Assembly (NCBI RefSeq): GCF_002197755.1
Contig: NZ_NHOT01000001.1
Coordinates: 434,001 to 498,000, forward strand
DNA: 64,000 nucleotides
Reading direction: 5' to 3'
Source of the DNA: Pedobacter sp. AJM
Lineage (GTDB): Bacteria > Bacteroidota > Bacteroidia > Sphingobacteriales > Sphingobacteriaceae
The notes under the pieces were generated by a model. That model made no database searches. It was given only the letters and a program-made list of their open reading frames with translations, and had not been told where the DNA came from. Positions 29,050-37,168 of the stretch are shown piece after piece (position 1 is the first letter of the stretch; every line of letters starts with the position of its first letter). The position numbers and the translations under genes were made by a program.

Positions 29050-30450
29050 ATGAAACTTAGATATAAGTATTCCATTTTAATCGGCTTCACCATCTTGACC
29101 TTAAGCGCTTGTGTGACTAAAAAATATGAGCGGCCTCAGGTTAAAAGTGAAGGATTATACCGGGATCAGAATACAACTGATACCACCACGATGGCAGATT
29201 TGCCGTGGAAGACACTGTTCTCAGATACCACTTTGCAATCTTTGATTCAGCAAGGAATAAATCAAAATTTAGATTTAAAACAAGCTATTGAGCGCATTAG
29301 AATTTCAGAGGCAACATTAAGACAAAGCCGTGCCGCATTTCTGCCAAGCTTACAGGCAGATGTTTCGGTTACTGATGCTAAACAAGCCGCTGCGGCATTG
29401 AATTTTCCAGCCGGGATTAACATCAATTTAGAAACACAAACCTACAGGGCACAGTTAAGTACAGCCTGGGAAGCAGATATTTGGGGGAAACTAAGTAGTG
29501 CCAAGCGATCTGCATTCGCTACTTTACTACAAAGTGATGCTGCAAAAAGAGCTGTTCAAACCCAGCTAATTGCTACCATTGCGAACAGTTATTACACTTT
29601 ACTGGCTTTAGACAAACAATTGGCCATTACTGAACAAACCATCAAAATCAGGGCACAGGATGTAGAAACCATGAAAGCACTGAAAGAAGGTGCAGTTGTA
29701 AATGGTGCGGCTGTGGTACAAAGTGAGGCCAATCTATATGCCGCCCAGGTAACCTTACCAGATTTGAAACGCAGTATTAAAGAAGCAGAAAATGCATTAA
29801 ACATTGCGCTGGCACAGGCACCCGGAACAGTAAACCGTACAACATTAGACCAACAAGTTGCATTTTCAAATTTACAAACCGGAGTTTCCGCTCAGTTGTT
29901 GCAAAACCGGCCCGATGTTATTGCCGCTGAATTTGGTTTCAGAGCCGCATTTGAGAATACCAATGTTGCCAAAACATACTTCTACCCTGCCTTAACCTTA
30001 ACTGCGGCAGGTGGCTTAACCAGTTTACAGTTGAGTAACTTCTTTGATAATTCCATTTTCTACAACCTGGTTGGTGGTTTAACACAACCCATTTTTGCCA
30101 AAGGGGCAAATAAAGCCCGTTTAACTACTGCACAGGCAAATCAGCAAATTGCATTTTACACCTTTCAACAAGCCCTTTTAACCGGCGGACAAGAGGTTTC
30201 AAATGCATTGTATGCTTATCAAACTGCAGAAGAAAAAGAAGCAACAAGAGCCAAGCAAATTGCTTCCTTAACTAAGGCCGTAGATTTTACAAAAGAACTA
30301 TTACGTTATAGTTCAGCCACGAATTATACTGATGTATTGACTTCAGAGCAAAGTTTATTAACTGCTCAATTGAGTGGAATTAATGACAGACTACAAAAGC
30401 TACAGTCAGTTGTAAATTTGTACCGTGCTTTAGGCGGCGGGTGGAAATAA
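29050..30450 (+). CDS. RND efflux outer-membrane factor (OprM/TolC family lipoprotein)
   Basis: A 466-residue channel protein with a lipobox LTLSAC (Cys21) and two outer-membrane efflux repeats. The first runs through LPWKTLFSDTTLQSLIQQGI and the second starts near VQSEANLYAAQVTLPDLKR; both contain long helices rich in Ala and Gln. It trimerises to form the exit duct of the tripartite pump. Last gene of the operon; a terminator lies 22 bases after the stop codon. Confidence 0.93.
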   Translation: MKLRYKYSILIGFTILTLSACVTKKYERPQVKSEGLYRDQNTTDTTTMADLPWKTLFSDTTLQSLIQQGINQNLDLKQAIERIRISEATLRQSRAAFLPSLQADVSVTDAKQAAAALNFPAGININLETQTYRAQLSTAWEADIWGKLSSAKRSAFATLLQSDAAKRAVQTQLIATIANSYYTLLALDKQLAITEQTIKIRAQDVETMKALKEGAVVNGAAVVQSEANLYAAQVTLPDLKRSIKEAENALNIALAQAPGTVNRTTLDQQVAFSNLQTGVSAQLLQNRPDVIAAEFGFRAAFENTNVAKTYFYPALTLTAAGGLTSLQLSNFFDNSIFYNLVGGLTQPIFAKGANKARLTTAQANQQIAFYTFQQALLTGGQEVSNALYAYQTAEEKEATRAKQIASLTKAVDFTKELLRYSSATNYTDVLTSEQSLLTAQLSGINDRLQKLQSVVNLYRALGGGWK

Positions 30451-30471
30451 CCTATTTTAATATTTAGTTAC

Positions 30472-30506
30472 GCAAAAAGCATCCTGAAAATCAGGATGCT
30501 TTTTGC
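30472..30506. terminator. Bidirectional terminator
   Basis: A 16-bp perfect stem (GCAAAAAGCATCCTGA and its complement) around AAA, between the convergent efflux operon and nadD. Confidence 0.85.
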
Positions 30507-30522
30507 ATTTATGTTAATTATT

Positions 30523-31116
30523 TTACTGATACATTCCTTTGCTATCGATGAAACTGATCACCTTATCCGGGAGAAAAAACTGTACGTTTTTCTTTTCTTT
30601 GATAGATTTACGAATAAATGTGGAAGAGATTTCCATTAGCGGCGTATCTGTAAACATGATGGACGGATGATCTTTCCATTCACTGATATCAGCGCCGGGT
30701 CGCGGATAAACATAAATCTGATAATTCTTCAAAAGCACCTCATAGTTTTTCCATTTTTTGAAAGAGACCAGGTTATCTGCTCCCATGATCAAAACAAAAT
30801 CTTTTGACGGAAACCTTTCGTGAAGATAAGTCAATGTATCAATAGTATAGGATGGTTTAGGGAGCGTAAACTCAATATCGCTTATGCGGATATTCTCCGA
30901 ATTCTCGGTAGCCAGATTGGCCATCTCTAGCCGATCGTACATGTTGGCTAGGCCACTTTTTTCTTTTAGCGGATTATGAGGTGAAACCACTAACCACACC
31001 TCATCAAGTTCGGTATGATTGGCCATATAGTTGGCAATAACTAAATGCCCGGTATGGATGGGGTTGTAAGAGCCAAAGAAAAGACCTGTTTTCAGTTGAC
31101 GGTTTTCAGTTGACAT
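30523..31116 (-). CDS. nadD: Nicotinate-nucleotide adenylyltransferase
   Basis: A 197-residue nucleotidyltransferase of NAD synthesis that joins nicotinate mononucleotide to AMP. The nucleotide-binding motif GSYNPIHTGH (about 15-24) and the C-terminal ISSTFIRKSI (S-T-x-x-R signature) are present. Only the first residues (MSTENRQLKT) are unusual: they are encoded within a 14-bp tandem repeat that straddles the start codon at 31114-31116. Homologues normally begin just before the GLFFGS segment, so part of this N-terminus may be repeat-derived. A decayed gene separates it from gmk. Confidence 0.93.
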   Translation of the reverse strand: MSTENRQLKTGLFFGSYNPIHTGHLVIANYMANHTELDEVWLVVSPHNPLKEKSGLANMYDRLEMANLATENSENIRISDIEFTLPKPSYTIDTLTYLHERFPSKDFVLIMGADNLVSFKKWKNYEVLLKNYQIYVYPRPGADISEWKDHPSIMFTDTPLMEISSTFIRKSIKEKKNVQFFLPDKVISFIDSKGMYQ

Positions 31117-31129
31117 TTTTCAGTTAACA
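31088..31129. repeat. 14-bp tandem repeat over the nadD start
   Basis: Three near-identical 14-base units (consensus GTTTTCAGTTGACA, the third with two changes) run through the nadD start codon, so the repeat supplies both the leader and the first codons of the gene. Confidence 0.75.
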
Positions 31130-31186
31130 GTTTAATATGCAAATATTAGATGGATCCGTATTTCTCAGGATGATTCATCATATGAT

Positions 31187-31428
31187 TTAATAATTTAGCC
31201 AGCCTTTTGTCTCCCTATTTTCCATATCACGATCAGAATTTTACGAATAAAATGTGCTTTATACCTTCGCTTTCTCCAGGGCTTCAACTAAACAAATATT
31301 TGTTGACATTGAAGCTCTCCTGATTTGATCGGTAAGAGAGTAGATTTCATCTCGGGGAAAAGATTTGCTCAACTCAAATATAAACATAGATAATTCAAAC
31401 GATTTTTATAAACCAGTAAGTCATAGAA
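31187..31428 (-). pseudogene. Decayed four-helix-bundle protein (23S rRNA IVS family)
   Basis: On the minus strand the frame reads KSFELSMFIFELSKSF, PRDEIYSLTDQIRRASMSTN and ICLVEALEKAKV. This is the core of the four-helix-bundle (S23, intervening-sequence) family, whose members share FPxEExYSLTDQIRRSSxSxxxNI. The frame then stops. The continuation YKAHFIRKI and finally DRDMENRETKGWLNY followed by a stop is found in the other two frames, and the N-terminal DLLVYK also needs a shift. At least two or three frameshifts therefore inactivate it. Its usual role is unknown. It fills most of the 405-base gap between gmk and nadD. Confidence 0.75.
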
Positions 31429-31521
31429 ATCACCCATATATTTATAGCTTAAATTATCTTATCAGAATAATATACAATTAGCTATTTACGTCCAAAACTG
31501 AAAGCTACAGATTGCTAACTG

Positions 31522-32088
31522 CTAGTGATTCAGAAACTCCTGCACCAATCTTTCAGCCTCAGCACAAGCTGTTGCCAAATCAAAGTTTTTTAGGATCACA
31601 TCAAACTTATCTGCGTAAAGCAATTCCTTTTCTGCTTTGATAAAGCGTTCCTGAAGTTTTTCCGGACTATCTGTTCCTCTACCACTTAAGCGCTCTTTTA
31701 ACACCTCTAAAGATGGTGGCTGAACAAAAATAGCTAAAGCATCTTCTTCATATTTTCGTTTTAAACGAATGCCGCCTTCTACATCGATATCAAAAATAAC
31801 ATGCTGATTATTTTCCCAGATACGTTCAATTTCCGAACGCAAGGTACCATAGAATGTGCCGTTGTAAACTTCTTCAAACTCTACAAATTCCTGGTGGGCA
31901 ACTTTATGTAAAAACTCTTCTTTCGTGATAAAGTAATAGTCATTTTCATGCGTTTCATCGCCTCTGAGTTCTCTGGTGGTGGCAGAAATGGAAAAGCTTA
32001 GCTCAGGAAACTTTTTGAGGAGGTGGTGTACAATTGTAGTTTTGCCAGCTCCCGACGGTGCCGAAAATATGATTAATTTGCCTTGCAT
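31522..32088 (-). CDS. gmk: Guanylate kinase
   Basis: A 188-residue kinase that phosphorylates GMP to GDP. The P-loop is SAPSGAGKTT (about 9-18), and the GMP-binding region has SFSISATTRELRGDE (about 32-46) and FEEVYNGTFYGT. The lid and arginine pair lie around RLSGRGTDSPE. The length is normal. It follows yicC on the same strand, a pairing common in bacteria; only a repeat-like hairpin of 59 bases separates them. Confidence 0.95.
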   Translation of the reverse strand: MQGKLIIFSAPSGAGKTTIVHHLLKKFPELSFSISATTRELRGDETHENDYYFITKEEFLHKVAHQEFVEFEEVYNGTFYGTLRSEIERIWENNQHVIFDIDVEGGIRLKRKYEEDALAIFVQPPSLEVLKERLSGRGTDSPEKLQERFIKAEKELLYADKFDVILKNFDLATACAEAERLVQEFLNH

Positions 32089-32108
32089 TTTTAAAAGTTT
32101 TGCGATTG

Positions 32109-32147
32109 GCGTTAGGCGTTAAGCGCTTGGCGCTTTCCACCTAACGC
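32109..32147. repeat. Nested intergenic hairpin between yicC and gmk
   Basis: Outer arms GCGTTAGG/CCTAACGC enclose an inner stem AAGCGC/GCGCTT with a TTG loop. It is GC-richer than its surroundings and reads like a short interspersed palindromic repeat. It could affect mRNA stability between the two genes; no T-tract follows, so it is not a clear terminator. Confidence 0.5.
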
Positions 32148-33022
32148 TACAACACGTTCAGTAATTGTTCTTTTATCTTTTCTAATTCTTCTTTCATGCC
32201 CACTACAAATTGTTGCATTTGTGCATCATTGGCTTTAGCACCCATGGTATTAATTTCTCTTCCAATTTCCTGAGAGATAAAACCCAGCTTTTTACCGTTG
32301 GCCTCTTTACTGCCCAATGTTTGAAGAAAATAATCACAGTGACTTTTTAACCTGGTTTTTTCTTCTGTAATATCAATTTTATCGATGTAATAAATCAATT
32401 CCTGCTCAAAACGGTTCTGATCGATATTGACCTTACCAACTGCATCATCCAGAAATTGTGCAAACTTATCACGGATGGCCGTAATCCTTTTAGGTTCTAA
32501 TTCTTCAACAGATTTGAAGTACCCTAAGATATTTTTAATCCGGAGTTCAAGATCTGCTTTTAAAACAGCGCCTTCATCTATTCTGAATCTATTAAAATTA
32601 GCCAGGGCAGTGGTAAATATCTGATATAAATGATTCCATTCATCTTCACTTACGCTTTCTTCCTTATAGCTGATGACTTCCGGAAAAGTTAATGCCGTCT
32701 GAAGTAAATTGCTACTCCCGGCATTGAGTTCATGATTGACAGCCACCAGCTGATTATAGTAATGACTAAGCAAAGCGGTATTGATGGTAGCACCGGTTAC
32801 TTCTCCGCCTGTGCGCTCTACATTAATGCTGAGGCTAACTTTTCCGCGCTCAATATCTTTACTGCAAACATTACGTAAAATCAATTCCTTATCAGAAAAA
32901 GCTTTTGGATATTTTAAATTGAGCTCAAGAAATTTACTGTTAAGCGATTTGATTTCGACACTATACTTTGCATTCGCATAATCGGCAGTTGCCAGGCCGT
33001 ATCCTGTCATGGATTTTATCAT
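32147..33022 (-). CDS. YicC/YloC family endoribonuclease
   Basis: A 291-residue protein with the family start MIKSMTGYGLATADY and the C-terminal DUF1732 part with FISQEIGREINTMGAKAND. Members are reported as endoribonucleases that act on small RNAs. I chose the ATG at 33022, which gives the usual MIKSMTG; a TTG two codons upstream is also open. A -7-like element TATCTTTG lies only three bases before the ATG, so transcription probably begins at or very near the start codon. gmk follows downstream. Confidence 0.9.
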   Translation of the reverse strand: MIKSMTGYGLATADYANAKYSVEIKSLNSKFLELNLKYPKAFSDKELILRNVCSKDIERGKVSLSINVERTGGEVTGATINTALLSHYYNQLVAVNHELNAGSSNLLQTALTFPEVISYKEESVSEDEWNHLYQIFTTALANFNRFRIDEGAVLKADLELRIKNILGYFKSVEELEPKRITAIRDKFAQFLDDAVGKVNIDQNRFEQELIYYIDKIDITEEKTRLKSHCDYFLQTLGSKEANGKKLGFISQEIGREINTMGAKANDAQMQQFVVGMKEELEKIKEQLLNVL

Positions 33023-33025
33023 GCG

Positions 33026-33033
33026 CAAAGATA
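33026..33033 (-). promoter_or_regulatory. Predicted -7 element of yicC
   Basis: TATCTTTG on the minus strand matches TAnnTTTG exactly and ends three bases before the yicC ATG. In Bacteroidota promoters the start point is a few bases beyond this element, which would make the mRNA leaderless. No good -33 element is seen. Confidence 0.45.
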
Positions 33034-33383
33034 GAAAAATTAGTTTACAGTTTGCAGACTGCCTTTTAGGTTTACCATTTACAAATTACATCAAATATGA
33101 TGTTTCAAAGCATATCCTGACCTTATCTTAACTTTATTTAACAACTAAAAAGGTTAATAAATGCTAATTTTACAATCTGTTTTTAAAATGATCATTGTAA
33201 TTTATGAAATGCATTGCTTGAGTGGTTATAACAAACAAGATAACTGATTAGCTGTTAAACCAGAAGAATAACGGAAATATATTTTACAGCAGCCAAAAAT
33301 AACACAACATACCCATAATGTATCATGCCACTGCAAAACCAATTGTTTTATACCGATACATTAAACATAATAAATTAACCTTA
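33034..33383. other. Divergent intergenic region
   Basis: 350 AT-rich bases between yicC and the gene at 33384. A frame continues upstream of that gene to 33318, but its residues look non-coding. No repeat or RNA gene was recognised. Confidence 0.35.
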
Positions 33384-34106
33384 ATGAAAATTTTAAAATT
33401 ATTCTTATTTCTATTATTGTTCCTTTTTACCGGGAATATACTGAAAGCACAAGAACTGATCATTAAGGGTGTAGTTTTTGAAAAGGGAACTAATTTACGT
33501 GTAGCACTGGCCGAAATTACCAACCAGCGAACCCAATTGGGCGTTGGCAGCAATGACCTTGGTTTTTTTCAGATCAGGGCAAATATTGGTGATACATTGT
33601 TAATTACAAAACGAAATCTTATTGACCAGCAGATTGTGGTGAAGGGCACTCAGGATATTCTCATCTATTTGGTAAGAAACAGCACTATGCTTGAAGAAGT
33701 GACGATTGTTGGAAGCACCAAGAAACAAGATTTGGAAGACCTTAAGCGTGACTTTAGAAATAAAGGCGTTTATAACGGTGGTAAATCATCAGTTTTATCA
33801 GCTGTTTTTAATCCTTTAAATGGATTGTATAACTTAATTGGTAAAGATCCAAAAAATGCACGAAGGTTTAACCGTTATGCAGATAATGAATTAAAGCAGA
33901 CGCAGATTGACCAATATTTTAATGGTACCATCATTCAAAACAATACCGATTTAAGGGGAAAAGACCTCGAAACCTTTATGCTGAATTATCGCCCGGATTA
34001 TGAAAAGGCACAACACTGGAACGTGTACGATTACATTAAATACATTAAGGAATCTGCAAAGAAATTTAAAGAAAACCCGGTAAAAGCAAATGATTTAAAA
34101 CCTTAA
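33384..34106 (+). CDS. Exported protein with carboxypeptidase-regulatory-like domain
   Basis: A 240-residue protein. MKILKLFLFLLLFLFTGNILKAQ is a signal peptide (1-23). Residues 24-105 form a carboxypeptidase D regulatory-like beta domain (IIKGVVFEKGTNLRVALAEI, VGSNDLGFFQIRANIGDTLL). The C-terminal 110 residues are basic and helical with no family I can name (RRFNRYADNELKQTQIDQYF). Similar proteins are frequent and uncharacterised in Bacteroidota and are probably periplasmic or outer-membrane-associated. The ATG at 33384 is chosen because it begins the signal peptide. The stop codon directly abuts the stop of the convergent rnc gene with no base between. Confidence 0.8.
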   Translation: MKILKLFLFLLLFLFTGNILKAQELIIKGVVFEKGTNLRVALAEITNQRTQLGVGSNDLGFFQIRANIGDTLLITKRNLIDQQIVVKGTQDILIYLVRNSTMLEEVTIVGSTKKQDLEDLKRDFRNKGVYNGGKSSVLSAVFNPLNGLYNLIGKDPKNARRFNRYADNELKQTQIDQYFNGTIIQNNTDLRGKDLETFMLNYRPDYEKAQHWNVYDYIKYIKESAKKFKENPVKANDLKP

Positions 34107-34835
34107 CTAAATAGATAAGGCTTCGCAGGCTTTTTCTGCGGCTAATTTTTCAGCATTTTTCTTATTGTAATCCCTACCTGTTCCAAATTTTTCACCTTCA
34201 ACCAAGGCACTAATGGTGAATAGCTTTGCACTTTCACCTTCCCCATTCTGAACCAGTTCAAACATGACATCTTTACCATGGCGCTGGCACCATTCGATGA
34301 GTTTACTTTTGAAATTCGTTTCGGTAAGTTCTAAGGTATGGATATCGATATGTGGTTTAACAATTCTACGCAGCAAAAATTCCTTTGTAAAGTTATAGCC
34401 TTTATCCATATAAATGGCGCCTACAATTGCTTCAAAGGCATCACCAAGCATAGAGTTATGTTTGGTTTGAATACTTACCGATCTTTGGTCAAACTGAATG
34501 AGCTTATCAAAGCCTATTTTCTTGGCCAGCTGGTTAAGATTTGCCCTGTTTACAATTTTCGAACGCATTTCAGTCAGAAAACCTTCTTCCTTATAAGGAT
34601 AGTGCTTAAAAAGCAATTCGGCAATCACCGATCCCAGTACGGCATCCCCCAGAAATTCAAGACGCTCATTACTGCTTCTGCTCCCATTCTTTAAAACTTT
34701 CGCAACAGAACGATGCCTGAACGCCATTTTATAAAGCGTTACATTGCCCGGTACAAAGCCTAAAATATTTCGCAGCTTTTTAACAAACTCCTTTTCTGGA
34801 GAAAGATAAAGTTTATATAATTTTAATATCGGCAT
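34107..34835 (-). CDS. rnc: Ribonuclease III
   Basis: A 242-residue enzyme that cuts double-stranded RNA in rRNA maturation and mRNA decay. The signature ERLEFLGDAVLGSVI (57-71) and the second catalytic motif GDAFEAIVGAIYMDKG (131-146) carry the metal-binding acidic residues. A double-stranded-RNA-binding domain occupies about 173-242, ending AEKACEALSI. It is the last gene of the acpP-fabF-rnc run, 94 bases after fabF, a conserved order in Bacteroidota and many other bacteria. Confidence 0.95.
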   Translation of the reverse strand: MPILKLYKLYLSPEKEFVKKLRNILGFVPGNVTLYKMAFRHRSVAKVLKNGSRSSNERLEFLGDAVLGSVIAELLFKHYPYKEEGFLTEMRSKIVNRANLNQLAKKIGFDKLIQFDQRSVSIQTKHNSMLGDAFEAIVGAIYMDKGYNFTKEFLLRRIVKPHIDIHTLELTETNFKSKLIEWCQRHGKDVMFELVQNGEGESAKLFTISALVEGEKFGTGRDYNKKNAEKLAAEKACEALSI

Positions 34836-34929
34836 TAAATAAATAACACAATTAACGGCTAATGAGCATATTTAACTAAGTTATCTATTTTTACTTAGCA
34901 TACAAAATTATATAACAATGCTGTTTTAA

Positions 34930-36183
34930 TTATTCTTCGTATTTCTTGAAAATTACGGAAGCGTTATGTCCTCCAAAACCAAAAGTATTACTTAACGCGG
35001 CCCTCACTTCACGTTTTTGCGCTTTGTTGAAAGTAAAATTTAATTTCGGATCAAAAGCAGGATCATCTGTAAAGTGATTGATTGTTGGGGGAACAATATC
35101 ATTTTTCACAGCCAGAATTGCAGCAATTGCCTCTACAGCACCAGCCGCGCCTAAAAGGTGGCCTGTCATTGATTTTGTAGAGCTGATATTTAACCGGTAA
35201 GCATCTTCGCCGAATAAAGTACCAATGGCCTTGGTTTCACTAATATCACCCAATGGTGTAGAAGTGCCATGCACATTAATATAATCAATATCTGCAGTAG
35301 TTAAACCGGCATCTTTAAGCGCATTTGTCATTACCATTCTGGCACCTAAACCTTCAGGATGTGGTGCGGTGATGTGATTTGCATCAGCACTCATTCCACC
35401 GCCTACCAGTTCAGCATAAATTTTTGCACCTCTGGCTTTAGCGTGTTCAAGTTCTTCCAGGATAATGGTTCCTGCACCTTCACCAGCAACAAAACCATCG
35501 CGATCCTTATCAAAAGGACGGGATGCCGTTGCCGGATCATCATTACGTGTAGATAATGCATGCATGGCATTGAAGCCACCCATTCCTGCCTCATTAATAA
35601 TGGCTTCTGAACCACCACTGATAATCACATCGGCCATACCCAGGCGGATATAGTTGAAGGCATCAATCATGGCGTTGGTTGAAGAAGCACAGGCAGAAAC
35701 GGTTGCAAAATTTGGCCCACGCAGACCATATTTAATAGAGATATGCCCTGGAGCGATATCTACAATCATTTTAGGGATAAAAAATGGATTATATCTCGGT
35801 GTTCCATCTCCTTTAGCGAAGTTGGAAATTTCATCCAGGAAAGTTTTCAATCCACCAATGCCTGCACCCCAGATTACGCCGATTCGGTTGGTATCTAATT
35901 TTTCAAAATCAAAACCTCCGTCCTTCACAGCCTCATCTGTAGCTACCAGCGCATATTGTACAAACGGATCAAGCTTGCGGGCTTCCTTTTTTTCCAGAAA
36001 ATCTTCCGGATTAAAGTTTTTTACCTCACATGCGAATTTGGTTTTGAACTTCTCAGTATCAAAACCCTTAATAGGAGCAGCGCCACTCACCCCGTTAGTC
36101 AATCCTTCCCAAAACTCGGGAATATTATTGCCTATAGGAGTGAGCGCACCCAACCCTGTTACTACTACTCTTTTTAATTCCAT
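34930..36183 (-). CDS. fabF: 3-oxoacyl-ACP synthase II
   Basis: A 417-residue condensing enzyme that elongates acyl-ACP with malonyl-ACP. The active-site cysteine is near residue 165 (TVSACASSTNA), and the two histidines lie in NVHGTSTPLGD (about 303) and MTGHLLGAAG (about 341). The C-terminal SNTFGFGGHNAS is typical. acpP starts 21 bases upstream, so the carrier protein and its synthase are co-transcribed. Confidence 0.96.
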   Translation of the reverse strand: MELKRVVVTGLGALTPIGNNIPEFWEGLTNGVSGAAPIKGFDTEKFKTKFACEVKNFNPEDFLEKKEARKLDPFVQYALVATDEAVKDGGFDFEKLDTNRIGVIWGAGIGGLKTFLDEISNFAKGDGTPRYNPFFIPKMIVDIAPGHISIKYGLRGPNFATVSACASSTNAMIDAFNYIRLGMADVIISGGSEAIINEAGMGGFNAMHALSTRNDDPATASRPFDKDRDGFVAGEGAGTIILEELEHAKARGAKIYAELVGGGMSADANHITAPHPEGLGARMVMTNALKDAGLTTADIDYINVHGTSTPLGDISETKAIGTLFGEDAYRLNISSTKSMTGHLLGAAGAVEAIAAILAVKNDIVPPTINHFTDDPAFDPKLNFTFNKAQKREVRAALSNTFGFGGHNASVIFKKYEE

Positions 36184-36204
36184 TTATACTGAAAAAGCGT
36201 AATT

Positions 36205-36441
36205 CTATTTAACGTTTTTTTCCAAATAAGCAATTGCTTGACCAACTGTACCGATGGTTTCAGCCTGATCATCAGGAATAGCTACATTAAATTCTTTTTC
36301 AAATTCCATAATCAATTCTACGGTATCTAAAGAATCTGCACCCAAATCGTTGGTGAATGAAGCCTCTGGCGTAACTTCGCTTTCGTCAACACCTAGTTTT
36401 TCTACGATAATAGCCTTAACTCTTGAAGCAATATCAGACAT
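36205..36441 (-). CDS. acpP: Acyl carrier protein
   Basis: A 78-residue acidic four-helix protein carrying the growing fatty acid on 4'-phosphopantetheine attached to Ser37 in the [10 protein letters not shown] motif. First gene of the acpP-fabF-rnc operon, with a well-matched promoter upstream. Confidence 0.97.
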   Translation of the reverse strand: MSDIASRVKAIIVEKLGVDESEVTPEASFTNDLGADSLDTVELIMEFEKEFNVAIPDDQAETIGTVGQAIAYLEKNVK

Positions 36442-36474
36442 AATTTTATAATTTAATGGTTAAATAATTCTGTG

Positions 36475-36505
36475 CAAAGAAAAATAAATTCTTACAATTT
36501 TCAAA
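36475..36505 (-). promoter_or_regulatory. Predicted promoter of acpP-fabF-rnc
   Basis: On the minus strand TTTG is followed after 19 bases by TTTCTTTG, which differs from TAnnTTTG at one base. It lies about 34 bases before the acpP start. Confidence 0.55.
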
Positions 36506-36598
36506 TGTTTTTATTTCTCTACCCTAATTTGGCTCTGAAATAACAAGCGAATATAGAATTAGTTTTTTAATTTCGTTCTGTAAATAATTTATTTCGAC

Positions 36599-37018
36599 TT
36601 GAACAGAACTTACCTGAAATTAACCTTAGACCTTGATTTCATACTCATTGCGATTACCGCACCGCTTAAAGACTATGTATTGTGCCACAAAATTAATACG
36701 CGGTTAAACACCCAATTTGAAAAAATCGAAGACCATGAAATATTTTTTAACATTGATGAACCTGCCTGGTGTTTCTCTAAATATTACTTTTTTGTAGAGC
36801 AGGGCGAGATAGAATATTACCTGATCAGCAACCGAAGCAGCGACGGATTGCTGGTTCCGGAAATGGGAAATGTAGATTTTTTTATCATCATCAAAGAATT
36901 TATTGATCAGGAAGATTTGAATTATTTAATAAACGGCCTCAATAAACTACCTGATATTCAGGTCGCTGCAAAGATAGATCCAACCAAATTAAAGAGTAAG
37001 GAGAATTTGGTAATATAA
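36599..37018 (+). CDS. IPExxxVDY family protein
   Basis: A 139-residue protein of a Bacteroidota-specific family named after its central motif, here VPEMGNVDF at about residues 86-94. It is soluble, with no signal peptide or membrane helix, and has no known function. The start is a TTG; no ATG is available without losing the conserved N-terminal LKLTLDLDFILIAI. It stands just upstream of pyk on the same strand, an arrangement often seen in this group. It is divergent from the acpP operon. Confidence 0.75.
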   Translation: MNRTYLKLTLDLDFILIAITAPLKDYVLCHKINTRLNTQFEKIEDHEIFFNIDEPAWCFSKYYFFVEQGEIEYYLISNRSSDGLLVPEMGNVDFFIIIKEFIDQEDLNYLINGLNKLPDIQVAAKIDPTKLKSKENLVI

Positions 37019-37032
37019 AAATTATATACTTG

Positions 37033-37055
37033 GTGTATTAAATACACTATATTTG
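37033..37055 (+). promoter_or_regulatory. Operator-like palindrome overlapping a -7 element upstream of pyk
   Basis: GTGTATT-A-AATACAC is a 15-bp perfect palindrome (37033-37047), immediately followed by TATATTTG (37048-37055), an exact TAnnTTTG match. The inner sequence resembles the AATATACACTA arms upstream of the RND operon, so the same or a related regulator could act on both. Confidence 0.45.
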
Positions 37056-37098
37056 AGGGTTATAAACGACGAAACAAAGAACAAAATATATAAAACTT

Positions 37099-37149
37099 AA
37101 TGCAGTTTAATTATTTTTGATAATAATTAGCGCTACAATTAACTGCATT
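37099..37149 (+). promoter_or_regulatory. Leader hairpin upstream of pyk
   Basis: AATGCAGTTTAATT (37099-37112) pairs with AATTAACTGCATT (37137-37149), with one bulged base. It would form a stem of about 13 bp in the pyk leader, 20 bases before the start codon. It matches no riboswitch I know. Confidence 0.4.
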
Positions 37150-37168
37150 GTTAAAATCAATTAATTAA

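Noticed and set aside
35654..36202. 182-codon frame antisense to fabF
   Set aside because: It mirrors the conserved fabF gene in another frame; such shadows are common in long genes.
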